This document shows positions 1-8,549 of a DNA stretch of 64,000 nt, one piece after another. The position numbers were made by a program, and so were the translations under genes. The stretch's first letter is position 1. The number at the start of each line of letters is the position of its first letter. The notes below the pieces were generated by a model that ran no database searches, was not told the DNA's origin, and saw nothing but the letters and a program-made list of their open reading frames with translations. This DNA comes from Thermoplasmata archaeon (GTDB taxonomy: Archaea > Thermoplasmatota > E2 > JACPAO01 > JAHFTW01), in the NCBI GenBank assembly GCA_023269235.1, contig JAHFTW010000003.1, positions 100,263 through 164,262 on the forward strand. Reading direction: 5' to 3'.

Positions 1-1
1 C

Positions 2-2002
2 AAGAAGCACGTCACGCTCCAAGGCGTGACGGGCGTCGGCAAGACGTACATCATGGCGAAGCTCATCGAGGCGGCCGGGCGGCCGACGCTCATCGTCTCG
101 CACAACAAGACGCTCGCGGCGCAACTCTACGAGGAGATGCGGGCGTTCTTCCCCACCAACGCGGTGGAGTACTTCGTCAGCTACTACGACTACTACCAGC
201 CCGAGGCGTACGTCCCACAATCGGACACCTACATCGCCAAGGAGTCGGACATCAACAAGGAGATCGAGAAACTGCGCTTCAGCACGACGCAGTCCCTCAT
301 GACGCGCGACGACGTCGTCGTGGTCTCGTCGGTCTCCTGCATCTATGGCCTCGGCTCCCCCGCCGACTACAAGGCCGCCAACCTTCTCCTGCAGCAGGGC
401 GCGACGCTCGACCGCCGCAGCCTCACCGGCCGCCTTGTGGACATCTCCTACGAGCGCAACGACGCCGAGGTCAAGCCCGGCACCTTCCGGGTGCGCGGCG
501 ACACCATCGACATCCTGCCGCCTGGCGACGAGCACCCCGTCCGCGTCACGCTGTGGGGCGACACCATCGAGAGCATCAAGCGCGTCCACGCCACGACGGG
601 CGACGCGATGCAGGTCCACAAAGGGTTCACCATCTTCCCCGCCAAGCACTTCGTCCTCGCCAACGACGCGCTTGAGGCCGCCACCGCCCGCATCCAGGAG
701 CAGCTCAAGGACCGCCTCACCGAGCTGCGCGCGCAGGGGAAAATCCTCGAGGCGGCCCGGCTCGAACAGCGCACGCGCTTCGACCTCGAGATGATCCGCG
801 AAGTCGGGTCCTGCGCGGGCATCGAGAACTACAGCCAACCGCTCTCCGGCCGCCCCCGCGGCGACCCCGGTAGCAGCCTCATGGACTACTTCCCCGAGGA
901 CTACCTGCTCATCCTCGACGAGTCGCACGTCACCCTGCCGCAGATTCGCGGCATGTACAACGGCGATCGCATGCGCAAGGAGACCCTCGTCGAGTACGGC
1001 TTCCGCCTCCCGAGCTGCGTGGACAACCGCCCGCTCAAGTTCCACGAGTTCGAGGCGAAGAAGGCGCCCCGCGTGTACGTCAGCGCCACTCCCGGCCCGT
1101 ACGAGCTGGAGCACGAGGAGACGCGCGTCACCGCCGTCGTGCGCCCCACCGGCCTGCTCGACCCCGTCATCTCCGTCAAGCCCGTCTCCGGCCAGGTCGA
1201 CGACCTGTACGGCGAGATGCAGAAGGTCATCGCGCGTGGCGAGCGCGTCCTCGTCACCACGCTCACGAAGCGCATGGCTGAGGAGTTGACGAAGTACTAC
1301 CAGGGCCTCGGCGTCAAGGCGACCTACCTGCACAGCGACATCGACACGCTGGAGCGCATCATCATCCTCGAGAAACTGCGCAAGGGCGAGTTCGACGTCC
1401 TCGTCGGCATCAACCTCTTGCGCGAAGGCCTCGACCTGCCCGAGGTCAGCCTGGTCGCCATCTTCGACGCTGACAAGATCGGCTTCCTGCGCAGCGCGAC
1501 CAGCCTCATCCAGACCACGGGGCGCGCCGCCCGCAACGTCAACGGCCGCGTCATCATGTACGCCGACCGGATGTCGGACGCGATGAAGCTCGCCATCGAG
1601 GAGACCGACCGCCGCCGCGAACGCCAGGCCGCGTACAACAAGGAGCACGGCATCACTCCGGTCTCCGCCGTTCGCAGCGTCAAGGGCATCGAGATTGACG
1701 GCCGCCGCCTCGGCGAGAAACCCGTCCTCGTGTCGAAGGAGCGGCTCGCCGGCCTCGACAAGCTCGCGTTCGACCGCCTCATCAAGGACCTTGAGCACGA
1801 GATGCAGGCCGCCGCCAAGGCGTGGGACTTCGAGAAGGCCGCCCTGCTGCGCGACGAGATCATGGAGCTCAAAGGCGGCCTCGCGCCCAAGGACGCCCCC
1901 AGCGACCGCGTCGCCGCCGCCCAGGCCAAGGTGGAGGAGCTTGTGGGGCCGCGCAAAGGCAAGGCGGCGAAAGGGAAGGGCAAACCCCCAGCCCCCTCCT
2001 GA
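2..2002 (+). CDS. uvrB: UvrABC system protein B (5' partial)
   Basis: Damage-verifying helicase-like subunit of bacterial-type nucleotide excision repair; it receives DNA from UvrA and recruits UvrC. The reading frame is open from base 2 and the start lies upstream of the window, with roughly 30-40 N-terminal residues missing. Walker A (GVTGVGKT) is at about residues 8-16. The Tyr-rich beta-hairpin (VSYYDYYQPEAYVPQ) follows at about 59-73, then the DESH Walker B box, a SATPGPYE helicase motif and TGRAARN. A C-terminal UVR coiled coil (WDFEKAALLRDEI) lies near residue 620, followed by a Lys/Pro-rich tail. The GTG at 26 is inside the P-loop and is not the real start. UvrABC in archaea is generally regarded as acquired from bacteria; codon use here looks like that of the neighbours. 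Confidence 0.97.
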   Translation, partial: KKHVTLQGVTGVGKTYIMAKLIEAAGRPTLIVSHNKTLAAQLYEEMRAFFPTNAVEYFVSYYDYYQPEAYVPQSDTYIAKESDINKEIEKLRFSTTQSLMTRDDVVVVSSVSCIYGLGSPADYKAANLLLQQGATLDRRSLTGRLVDISYERNDAEVKPGTFRVRGDTIDILPPGDEHPVRVTLWGDTIESIKRVHATTGDAMQVHKGFTIFPAKHFVLANDALEAATARIQEQLKDRLTELRAQGKILEAARLEQRTRFDLEMIREVGSCAGIENYSQPLSGRPRGDPGSSLMDYFPEDYLLILDESHVTLPQIRGMYNGDRMRKETLVEYGFRLPSCVDNRPLKFHEFEAKKAPRVYVSATPGPYELEHEETRVTAVVRPTGLLDPVISVKPVSGQVDDLYGEMQKVIARGERVLVTTLTKRMAEELTKYYQGLGVKATYLHSDIDTLERIIILEKLRKGEFDVLVGINLLREGLDLPEVSLVAIFDADKIGFLRSATSLIQTTGRAARNVNGRVIMYADRMSDAMKLAIEETDRRRERQAAYNKEHGITPVSAVRSVKGIEIDGRRLGEKPVLVSKERLAGLDKLAFDRLIKDLEHEMQAAAKAWDFEKAALLRDEIMELKGGLAPKDAPSDRVAAAQAKVEELVGPRKGKAAKGKGKPPAPS

Positions 2003-2052
2003 GGGAACGAGCCGGCCCGAAGAGGAGGCTTTGAACCTTGTCCGAGACGCCT

Positions 2053-2059
2053 CATAAAC
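2053..2059 (+). promoter_or_regulatory. TATA-like box of the ABC transporter operon
   Basis: CATAAAC lies about 26 bases before the ATG at 2082, in a stretch less GC-rich than its surroundings. The spacing predicts transcription starting at or next to the start codon (leaderless mRNA). Assigned by position and composition only. Confidence 0.45.
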
Positions 2060-2081
2060 AACCGCCTCCGAACAAAAGAGC

Positions 2082-2879
2082 ATGGACGAGCCCGCCGACG
2101 CACCGTTTGCCCTTGAGCTCCAGGAAGTCTCCCTCGTCAAGGGGCGTCGCGCCATCGTGGACGGCGTCACCCTCCGCGTCCGCCGCGGCGAGGTTCTCGC
2201 TCTCGTCGGCCGCAACGGCGCCGGCAAGACCTCCACGCTGCGCGTCCTGACGGGCCTCGAGCGCCCCACCAAGGGCCGCATCGTCCGCAACCACGCCCCC
2301 CGCGCCCTCGGCTACTGCCCGCAGCAGGACGCCGTCTATCCCGAGCTCACCTGCCTGGAGAACCTCGTCCAAGCCGCGGCGCTCCACAATGTCCCCGCCA
2401 CCCGCGCCCGCGCCACCGGCCGCGCGCTCCTCGCCGCGCTCGGGCTTGCCGACAAGGCCGACGCCCACGCCGAGCATCTCTCGGGCGGCATGCGCCGCCG
2501 CCTCACCCTCGCGCTTGCGTTCGTGCACGAGCCCGAGGTCGTCGCCATCGAGGAGCCGGAGGCGGGCCTCGACCCGACCTCGAAGCTCGCCGTCGAGCGC
2601 TTCCTGCGCGCCCGGCCGGCTGGGCAGACCCTCATCGTCTCCACGCACGACCTGGGCGGCCTGGCGCAGCTCGCCGACCGCGTCGCCATCCTAGAGGCCG
2701 GCCGCCTCGTGGCGCTGTGCGCCCCGGGCGAGCTGGCGCGCTGGGACTACGCGCTGCCTGGCGGCGAGGAGCCGCAGGGGGAGATGGCCTTCAGCGAGGT
2801 CGCGCCCTCCAAGTCGGGCCGCTCGGCCCGCTTGCCGAAGCGCCTCTTTTCCCCCGCCGTCCGCGGGGTGGGAGCATGA
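2082..2879 (+). CDS. ABC transporter ATP-binding protein (ABC-2 exporter type)
   Basis: Cytoplasmic ATPase of 265 residues that would power the adjacent ABC-2 permease. Walker A is GRNGAGKTS at about residues 43-51, the signature is LSGGMRRRL, and the H-loop sits in VSTHDLGG. The Walker B region reads VVAIEEPEAGLDP, so the usual Asp before the catalytic Glu is Glu; this is a conservative but uncommon change. The C-terminal 50 residues are a variable tail. The gene overlaps the next by 4 bases (ATGA), which implies translational coupling. The substrate cannot be told from sequence; this class often exports drugs, lipids or polysaccharides. Confidence 0.9.
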   Translation: MDEPADAPFALELQEVSLVKGRRAIVDGVTLRVRRGEVLALVGRNGAGKTSTLRVLTGLERPTKGRIVRNHAPRALGYCPQQDAVYPELTCLENLVQAAALHNVPATRARATGRALLAALGLADKADAHAEHLSGGMRRRLTLALAFVHEPEVVAIEEPEAGLDPTSKLAVERFLRARPAGQTLIVSTHDLGGLAQLADRVAILEAGRLVALCAPGELARWDYALPGGEEPQGEMAFSEVAPSKSGRSARLPKRLFSPAVRGVGA

Positions 2880-3274
2880 TCTGGCCTTCCATCTTGGCGC
2901 GCCAACTCAAGCAAGCGATCCGCCGCCCGACCTACCTTGTGAGCCTCCTTGGGCTGCCCATCCTGCTCATGGTGGTCTTCGGGGCTGCCCTGCCCGCCAC
3001 CTCGGGCGACAGCGCCGCGCCCGTCGTCGCGATGGCGGGCATGCAGCCCGTTCTCCATCCAGTGCTCTCCAGCCCCACGGCCTCCGCGCTGCCCGGCGGA
3101 ACCCCATCCATCGCCCCCGTCGTCGTGCCGCCCATCGTGACCCACACCAGCACATCGTCGGCGTCCACCTCGAGCCACACCACCCTGCCCACGACGACGC
3201 CCGCCCCCCAGCCCACGACGACCACCACGAACCCGTGGGCCCAATGGTGGGCCAGCCGCGCTCGGGGGCGCTAG
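2876..3274 (+). CDS. ABC-2 permease, N-terminal part (separate reading frame)
   Basis: Protein of 132 residues. An amphipathic N-terminus and one membrane segment (about residues 19-40, YLVSLLGLPILLMVVFGAAL) are followed by about 85 residues rich in Ser, Thr and Pro with runs of Thr, ending NPWAQWWASRARGR. ABC-2 permeases start with one membrane helix and an external domain before the remaining helices, so this looks like the first part of such a protein. The rest is encoded next door in a different frame. Either the permease is made from two polypeptides, or one base has been gained or lost in the low-complexity linker. The ATG overlaps the ATPase stop. Confidence 0.7.
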   Translation: MIWPSILARQLKQAIRRPTYLVSLLGLPILLMVVFGAALPATSGDSAAPVVAMAGMQPVLHPVLSSPTASALPGGTPSIAPVVVPPIVTHTSTSSASTSSHTTLPTTTPAPQPTTTTTNPWAQWWASRARGR

Positions 3275-3275
3275 G

Positions 3276-3893
3276 ATGTCCTTCCTCCTCGGCTTCGACC
3301 AGGTCGCCCCCGGCCTGATGCTCTTCGCCGTCCTCCTACTCGTCGGCCACACCGCGTCGTCGCTCGCCCGCGAATGGGAGCTCGGCACCCTACACCGATA
3401 CCGCCTCGCCCGCACTGGGGCCTGGCCGCTGGTCGTCGGCACCTCGCTTGGCCACCTCCTGCTCGCCTGCGTCGCCTTCGCCGCCATGCTCGGCCTCGCC
3501 GGCCTCATGGGGTTCCAGAACCACGGCTCCTACCTGGACGCCTACGTCGTCGTCCTCGCCACCGCCGCCTCCGTCCTCGGACTCGGCATGGCCATCGCCG
3601 GCCTCGCCCGCAGCCGCGACGAGGCCGCCAACCTCTCGCTCCTGCTCGTCATCCCGCTCGGCTTCCTCTCCGGGGCGTTCTTCCCCATCCCGGGCGCCGC
3701 CCTGTTCGGGCTCAACCTCTACGACCTGCTGCCCTCGACCCACGCGCTTGCCGCGCTGCACGGCGTCCTCACCGACGGCCAGTCTCTCGCCCAGGTCGGG
3801 GTTCAGCTCGCCTGGCTCGCCGGCCTCGGCGTCGTCTACTTGGGTCTGGGGGCGCTCGTGTTCGCCCGCCGCCGCCTCGCCCGCGCCGGATGA
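3276..3893 (+). CDS. ABC-2 permease, C-terminal membrane domain
   Basis: Membrane protein of 205 residues with five to six hydrophobic segments, matching the C-terminal core of ABC-2 permeases. A Pro- and Phe-rich stretch (GFLSGAFFPIPG) precedes the last helices, as in this family. The ATG begins one base after the preceding stop, in another frame. The upstream sequence of this frame is open back to about 3141, so a single indel would join both parts into one permease of about 340 residues, the usual family length. It probably dimerises and is driven by the ATPase encoded at 2082. Confidence 0.75.
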   Translation: MSFLLGFDQVAPGLMLFAVLLLVGHTASSLAREWELGTLHRYRLARTGAWPLVVGTSLGHLLLACVAFAAMLGLAGLMGFQNHGSYLDAYVVVLATAASVLGLGMAIAGLARSRDEAANLSLLLVIPLGFLSGAFFPIPGAALFGLNLYDLLPSTHALAALHGVLTDGQSLAQVGVQLAWLAGLGVVYLGLGALVFARRRLARAG

Positions 3894-3936
3894 GCCCGGT
3901 CGGCAAGCCTAAGCAAGCCTCCCCGAGTGGCGCCCT

Positions 3937-4338
3937 GTGCCAAGTGCCCTGGTCTATTTCGACGGAGCGTGCCTCGGCAACCCCGGGCCCATGGGCGCCG
4001 GCGCCGTCGTCGAGATGGATGGGGCGCGCAAGGAGCTCTCCAGACCCCTGGGTCGCGGCACGAACAACCAGGCCGAGTACGGCGGCCTCATCCTCGGCCT
4101 GACGGAGGCCCTCGAGCAGGGGGCCGACGAGGTGACCGTGCGGGGCGATTCCCAGCTCATCCTCCGGCAACTGGAGGGCAGGTACCGCGTCAAGGCGCCC
4201 GGCCTCAAGGCGCTCCACGACGAGGCGGGGGGGCTCCTGGGCCGCTTCCGCAAAGCCCGCCTGGAATGGATCCCCCGGGCCGAGAACGCCGACGCTGACC
4301 GCCTCGCCGGCATGGCCGCGTCCACAGCGCAACGTTGA
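3937..4338 (+). CDS. rnhA: Ribonuclease HI-like protein
   Basis: Protein of 133 residues that should cut the RNA strand of RNA-DNA hybrids. The acidic active site is complete: Asp in VYFDGACLGNPGP (about residue 9), Glu in NNQAEYGG (about 48), Asp in VRGDSQLI (about 70) and Asp in ENADADRLA near the C-terminus. It is the short form without the basic protrusion, as in many archaea. The GTG at 3937 is chosen because family proteins begin just before the first beta strand. It follows the permease by 43 bases and its stop overlaps a possible TTG of the next gene. Confidence 0.9.
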   Translation: MPSALVYFDGACLGNPGPMGAGAVVEMDGARKELSRPLGRGTNNQAEYGGLILGLTEALEQGADEVTVRGDSQLILRQLEGRYRVKAPGLKALHDEAGGLLGRFRKARLEWIPRAENADADRLAGMAASTAQR

Positions 4339-4364
4339 ACACGGCCAGGCGTGGTTTGGGCGTG

Positions 4365-4856
4365 ATGGCAGACCGTTCCTTCGGCATGCTCTGGGCGATG
4401 CTGGATGCCTTTCTTCTCCGGCTGAGCAACCGACTCAAGCGCGTCCTGCGCACGATGCGCTTGATCCGTTTCTTCCTCGTGGTGGGCGTCCTCGCCGTCC
4501 TCGGTTCCGCCATCGTCGGCCTCCTCTGGCCGCGCTGGTTCCCCGTCGCCTACGCCGTCGGAACCGTGTTCCTCGTCATCCCGCTCATCCTGCTCGCCGG
4601 CCTCGTCGCCTTGCCGTTGCGGGCCCGTAGCGTCGTGCGCCTCATCGACCAGGGCTACCCGGCCAACGCCAAGGAGCTCGCCATCCGCGCCGTCGCGCGC
4701 AAGCTGCACGACGAGTCCATCGAGACCGAGGAGCTCCTGGTGGACACCGCCCTCAACGAGGGCCGCAAGCTGATGCGCCGCTTCCGCGACGACGACTTGG
4801 CGCGCGCCGTGGCCCGCGACGAGACCGGCCGCTCCGACCCCGACCTGGGCCCATAG
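4365..4856 (+). CDS. Two-helix membrane protein of unknown function
   Basis: Not recognised. From the ATG at 4365 it has 163 residues: an amphipathic basic N-terminus, two adjacent hydrophobic segments (FFLVVGVLAVLGSAIVGLLW and the following VAYAVGTVFLVIPLILLAGL), then a soluble charged C-terminal half with acidic helices ending in DETGRSDPDLGP. A TTG at 4335 overlapping the RNase HI stop would add ten residues; neither start has a clear ribosome binding site. Probably in one transcript with the genes on either side. Confidence 0.65.
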   Translation: MADRSFGMLWAMLDAFLLRLSNRLKRVLRTMRLIRFFLVVGVLAVLGSAIVGLLWPRWFPVAYAVGTVFLVIPLILLAGLVALPLRARSVVRLIDQGYPANAKELAIRAVARKLHDESIETEELLVDTALNEGRKLMRRFRDDDLARAVARDETGRSDPDLGP

Positions 4857-4905
4857 TCCGCCCTGGACCCAAGCCCTCATAGCGCCCGCGCCGGATGGCC
4901 ACGCG

Positions 4906-6012
4906 ATGGGTGCCAAGGGGTCCTTCCTCGGCCGTTCCATGGGGCGGCTGGCCCTCGCCTGCGCGGCCCGCCCGCGCTCCGCCATCGTCGGCATCGTCGC
5001 CGTGACGCTGCTGATGGGCCTCGGCATGAGCCACCTCACGACGGAGGCCGACCTGCTCCTCATCATGCCGCAGGGCGACCCCAGCACGCTCGCGGCCCAG
5101 AATGCGAGCCAGGCGTTCCGCGGCTTCTACGACTTCGTCACCGTCTTCTACAGCATTGACCCCGCGAAGTGCCAGCATGTCTCGCAGGCGCAGATGCCGC
5201 TGCGTCTCTCGACGGCCAACTGCGGCAACGTCACCGACGAAGCGTACGTGCGCGGCATGGACGAGGTGTGGCGCTTCATGTCGGCGCACGCGCCCAACGT
5301 CGAGTACGCCATTGACCTCGCCGGCATCATCAAGACCGTCAACTGGACCAACTCGGGCTACGCGATGGCCGACCCCCAGGCGAGCCTCCTCGACCCCATC
5401 CGCATGCTGCAGCCGCAGAAGGTCGGCGCCCCCGTCCCCGGCGCCTTCGCGATGCCCGGCACCGACGCGGAAGGGGAGTTCCTGTACGAGGCGGCGTGGC
5501 GCGGCGCCAACGCGGCGGACGCCTCCATCAAGGACGTCGTCGCCCCGACCTGGAAGGCGGGCCGCACGCTCCTGTTCTTCAACACCACGAAAGGCGACCT
5601 GGACCGCGTGGGCCTGGGGCGGCAGGCGTACGCGGCAGTGGACGCCTACCAGGCGGCGATCCAGGCTGCGACGACGGCGACGCGGCCACGGCGTGCACCC
5701 TGCACTGGAACGTCTTCTCCTCCGACGGCCTCGCGGTGCGAGGGGTGGCCACCCTCGACGCCCACTCCAGCGACGTCACGCAGCGGGACATCCAGAAGCT
5801 CGCCCCCATCGTCGGGCTCTCGCTCGTCGCCATCCTGTACTTGTCCTTCCGCGACGCCCGCGTCATCCTCGTGTCCGTCGTCAATCTCGCCTTCGCGTTC
5901 GTCTGGACGGCCGGCCTCATGGGGTTCCTGGGCATCCCGTTCAACGGCCTCAACCTCACCATCATCCCGCTCATCCTCGGCGTCGGCATCGACTACGGCA
6001 TCCAGATGGTGA
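4906..6012 (+). CDS. MMPL/RND-family transporter, N-terminal fragment (frame broken near 5670-5690)
   Basis: The first part encodes an N-terminal membrane helix (about residues 25-42) and the first large extracellular domain of an RND-superfamily MMPL transporter. Authentic sequence runs to about base 5680. After that this frame turns into Arg/Pro/Ser-rich text, while the true continuation (DGDAATACTLHWNVF) appears in another frame. The change fits loss of one base (or gain of two) in a GC-rich stretch of ACGACGGCGACG repeats. It may be a real mutation, a sequencing error or, less likely, programmed frameshifting. MMPL proteins move lipids, hopanoids or other hydrophobic cargo. Confidence 0.75.
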   Translation: MGAKGSFLGRSMGRLALACAARPRSAIVGIVAVTLLMGLGMSHLTTEADLLLIMPQGDPSTLAAQNASQAFRGFYDFVTVFYSIDPAKCQHVSQAQMPLRLSTANCGNVTDEAYVRGMDEVWRFMSAHAPNVEYAIDLAGIIKTVNWTNSGYAMADPQASLLDPIRMLQPQKVGAPVPGAFAMPGTDAEGEFLYEAAWRGANAADASIKDVVAPTWKAGRTLLFFNTTKGDLDRVGLGRQAYAAVDAYQAAIQAATTATRPRRAPCTGTSSPPTASRCEGWPPSTPTPATSRSGTSRSSPPSSGSRSSPSCTCPSATPASSSCPSSISPSRSSGRPASWGSWASRSTASTSPSSRSSSASASTTASRW

Positions 6013-7502
6013 GCGAGTACCTTGACCACAAGGCGCAGGGCAAGTCGGACACCGAGGCGTTCGCGGACGCCGGCGAGCTGTCGGGCATGGCCATGCTGCT
6101 CGCGACCCTCACGACCGTGGGCGGCCTCATCCTGATGGTGCTCTCGCCGAGCATCCTGATGGGGCAGCTCTCCGTCGTCGCCAACATCGCGCTCACCGTC
6201 TGTTTCCTGTTCGCGCTCACCATGGTCCCGGCGCTCCTCGTCCTCACGACGCGTGGCCTTGCCCGCAAGCCGGAGAAGGGCTCGCCCGGCATGCTCGCCA
6301 TCGGCCGGTACCTCGGCCGCCGCCGCGCCGCGACCGCCGTCGTCCTCGCCGTCCTCACCGTCGCGAGCCTGCTCGCCGTCAACAGCCTCAAGGTGGAGGC
6401 GTTCGGGAACCCCGAGCTCAACTACCCTCCAGGCGACCGAGTGCGCGACGACGCCGCCCGCGTGGACGAGCAGTTCTTCGGCGGCTCTGCCGACACGGTG
6501 AGCAACTACCTCATCGTCGAAGGCGACCTGACGAAGCCGGCCGCGCACAAGTTCATCGACCGGCTCGAGGCGAACCTGCACGCGGACCCGGACCTGCACG
6601 GCTTCAACACGGCGAGCGTCACCCGCATCGTGCGGGCCTGGCTCGCCATCAACCAGGGGACCCCCGACGCGCTCGTCAACCAGTTCGTCCTCGGCAACGT
6701 GCCGCTGGCCCAGGCCCACGACCTGGAGTACCCGACGACGCCGGAGGGCATCAAGGCGGTCTTCGACCAGGTCTTCGCGAGCCCCTTCGCGAACTTCATG
6801 ACCGTCCTCCTCAACCCCGTGCGCTACGACATGGGCATGGTGCCGTTCGACACGCACCAGGGCCTGACCTACGAGGAGTCGGCCCGCGTCTTCGCCGCGA
6901 CGAACCGTGTCATCGAGCAGACCGTCGCGGAGACGGGCTACCATGGCCTCAAGGTCCACCTTTTCGGCAACAACGCCGTGAGCGCGCTTTTCATCGACAA
7001 GGAGCTGCCCTGGGTGCAGACCGTCGGCACCGCGTCCCTCATCCTGGTGGCGGCGATGATCTTCGTCCTCACCCGCAGCTGGCGCGCGACGGCCGCCATC
7101 ACCGCCGTCATGGTGCTCTCCAGCCTCTGGTGGCTCGGCCTCCTTCCGAGCCTCGGCATCGGTCTCTCCGTGGGCCTCATGCTGCCGCTTGTCTTCATCA
7201 GCGCCATCGGCTCCGACAATGCTTTGCACCTCATCTGGAACCTGGAGCACGTCGAGGACCAGGAGCGCGTGTACCGCCACGTCGGCAAGGCGGTCACCAT
7301 CGCCATCGCCACCGACGTCATCGCCTTCGTCGTCTTCTGCTTCCAGACCGACCTCCTCGTGCGCAAGACCATGATCGCCACCGTCGCTTCGGTGAGCACC
7401 TTGTGGCTCGCCACGGTCCTCGTGGTCCCACTGTTCTACCCGCCGCAGCGCCGCGTGGCCAGCGCCGCCTCGAAGGTCCGGACGGGAACCCAAAACCCTT
7501 GA
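5673..7502 (+). CDS. MMPL/RND-family transporter, main fragment
   Basis: About 610 residues in the frame that continues the protein started at 4906. It contains the helices that follow the first extracellular domain (LAPIVGLSLVAILYLSF onwards), the family motif GVGIDYGIQMVSEYL, a second extracellular domain and a second helix bundle with IGSDNALHLIWNLEH. Without the break the transporter would have about 865 residues, a normal size for archaeal MMPL proteins. In-frame starts exist (GTG at 5736), but they would remove the first helix, so the fragment is unlikely to work alone. TauE follows 23 bases downstream. Confidence 0.8.
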   Translation, partial: DGDAATACTLHWNVFSSDGLAVRGVATLDAHSSDVTQRDIQKLAPIVGLSLVAILYLSFRDARVILVSVVNLAFAFVWTAGLMGFLGIPFNGLNLTIIPLILGVGIDYGIQMVSEYLDHKAQGKSDTEAFADAGELSGMAMLLATLTTVGGLILMVLSPSILMGQLSVVANIALTVCFLFALTMVPALLVLTTRGLARKPEKGSPGMLAIGRYLGRRRAATAVVLAVLTVASLLAVNSLKVEAFGNPELNYPPGDRVRDDAARVDEQFFGGSADTVSNYLIVEGDLTKPAAHKFIDRLEANLHADPDLHGFNTASVTRIVRAWLAINQGTPDALVNQFVLGNVPLAQAHDLEYPTTPEGIKAVFDQVFASPFANFMTVLLNPVRYDMGMVPFDTHQGLTYEESARVFAATNRVIEQTVAETGYHGLKVHLFGNNAVSALFIDKELPWVQTVGTASLILVAAMIFVLTRSWRATAAITAVMVLSSLWWLGLLPSLGIGLSVGLMLPLVFISAIGSDNALHLIWNLEHVEDQERVYRHVGKAVTIAIATDVIAFVVFCFQTDLLVRKTMIATVASVSTLWLATVLVVPLFYPPQRRVASAASKVRTGTQNP

Positions 7503-7525
7503 GGGCGCCCTGACTTGGACGGTCC

Positions 7526-8266
7526 GTGGACCTCAACACGCTCGTGCTGCTGGTCCTGGGTCTCGCCGCAGGCGTCATCTCCGCCCTCTTTGGCGTGGGC
7601 GGCGGCCTCATCGTCGTGCCGGCCCTGCACTATCTCTTCGGCGTGGACTTCCGCGTCGCCACCGTCCTCAGCCTCGCCGCCATCTGCCTGCAGAGCCCCT
7701 TCGGCGTCTACCAACACGCCCAACGCGGCGCGGTCTCCTGGCGACTCGGCGGATGGATGGCGGTCGGCGGCGCGGTCGGCGTCGCGGCGGGCCTCTGGTT
7801 GCAGCAGCGCCTCTCCGTCGCGGGCCTCAAGCTCACGATGGCCGTGCTGATGCTCTTCGGCGCCTGGCGCATGGTCTCCGCGCCCCCTCAGCCCCGCGTC
7901 GAGGCGCGCTCCGGCGCCGCGGTCGCCGCCATCGGCGTCGTGGCGGGCACCGCAAGCCGCCTGCTCGGCATCGGCGGCGGCCTCCTCACGGTCCCCCTGC
8001 TCGCGCTCGACGGCGTGCCCATGCACACCGCCGTCGGGAGCAGCCTCGTCCCCGTCTTCACCAACAGCCTGCTCGCCGCCGCCGTCGCCACCGCGGGCGG
8101 CGCGGACGTGCGGCCCGCGCTGTGGATCGGGGCGGGCGCGCTCGCGGGCTCCCCCCTGGGCGTCCGGCTGGCGCACCGCCTCCCGGCCAAGCAGCTCAAG
8201 CGCGCCTTCGCGGCAGGGCTCACGCTCGCAGCGCTCTACATCGGCGCCACCAGTGGCGCGTTCTAA
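7526..8266 (+). CDS. TauE/SafE-family membrane permease (DUF81)
   Basis: Protein of 246 residues with about eight hydrophobic segments and the family's two repeated Gly-rich motifs: FGVGGGLIVVPAL near the N-terminus and LGIGGGLLTVPLL near residue 155. Family members export sulfite, sulfonates or related organic anions across the cytoplasmic membrane; the substrate here is unknown. The GTG at 7526 gives the expected N-terminus before the first helix. It follows the MMPL gene closely and may share its transcript. Confidence 0.88.
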   Translation: MDLNTLVLLVLGLAAGVISALFGVGGGLIVVPALHYLFGVDFRVATVLSLAAICLQSPFGVYQHAQRGAVSWRLGGWMAVGGAVGVAAGLWLQQRLSVAGLKLTMAVLMLFGAWRMVSAPPQPRVEARSGAAVAAIGVVAGTASRLLGIGGGLLTVPLLALDGVPMHTAVGSSLVPVFTNSLLAAAVATAGGADVRPALWIGAGALAGSPLGVRLAHRLPAKQLKRAFAAGLTLAALYIGATSGAF

Positions 8267-8275
8267 GGGGCGGGC

Positions 8276-8488
8276 CTAGGCCTGATTCGGCGTCGGCTTC
8301 AGCAGGAGCCCGACGAGGCCGAACAGGATGAAGACAGCGGCCGTGGACAGCAGGCCGACGTCGAGAGGGGGCGTGGCGGGCCAGAGCAGGCCGGAGACGC
8401 CCGCGAGGTAGAACAGGACACCGTAGGCGAGGCTCGCGAACGAGAGGACCTTGCTGATCTGCACGGGCCTCGGTTGCGGCGGCGCCAT
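8276..8488 (-). CDS. Small two-helix membrane protein
   Basis: Protein of 70 residues, not recognised. A short polar start (MAPPQPRPVQISK) is followed by two hydrophobic segments separated by a Pro-containing turn (PATPPLDVG), and it ends KPTPNQA. It converges with the TauE gene with a gap of nine bases. The coding case rests on the clean two-helix pattern and the ATG start; homologues would be needed to confirm it. Confidence 0.55.
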   Translation of the reverse strand: MAPPQPRPVQISKVLSFASLAYGVLFYLAGVSGLLWPATPPLDVGLLSTAAVFILFGLVGLLLKPTPNQA

Positions 8489-8549
8489 TTGACGTTTGCG
8501 GGATGGCCGACCGGGCCCGCGCGCAAAGGCGGGCCGGGGGCAGGGGTAG

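Noticed and set aside
5646..7493. A 615-codon minus-strand frame over the MMPL gene
   Set aside because: Asp/Glu/His/Arg-rich shadow with no recognisable domain, opposite a clear RND transporter.
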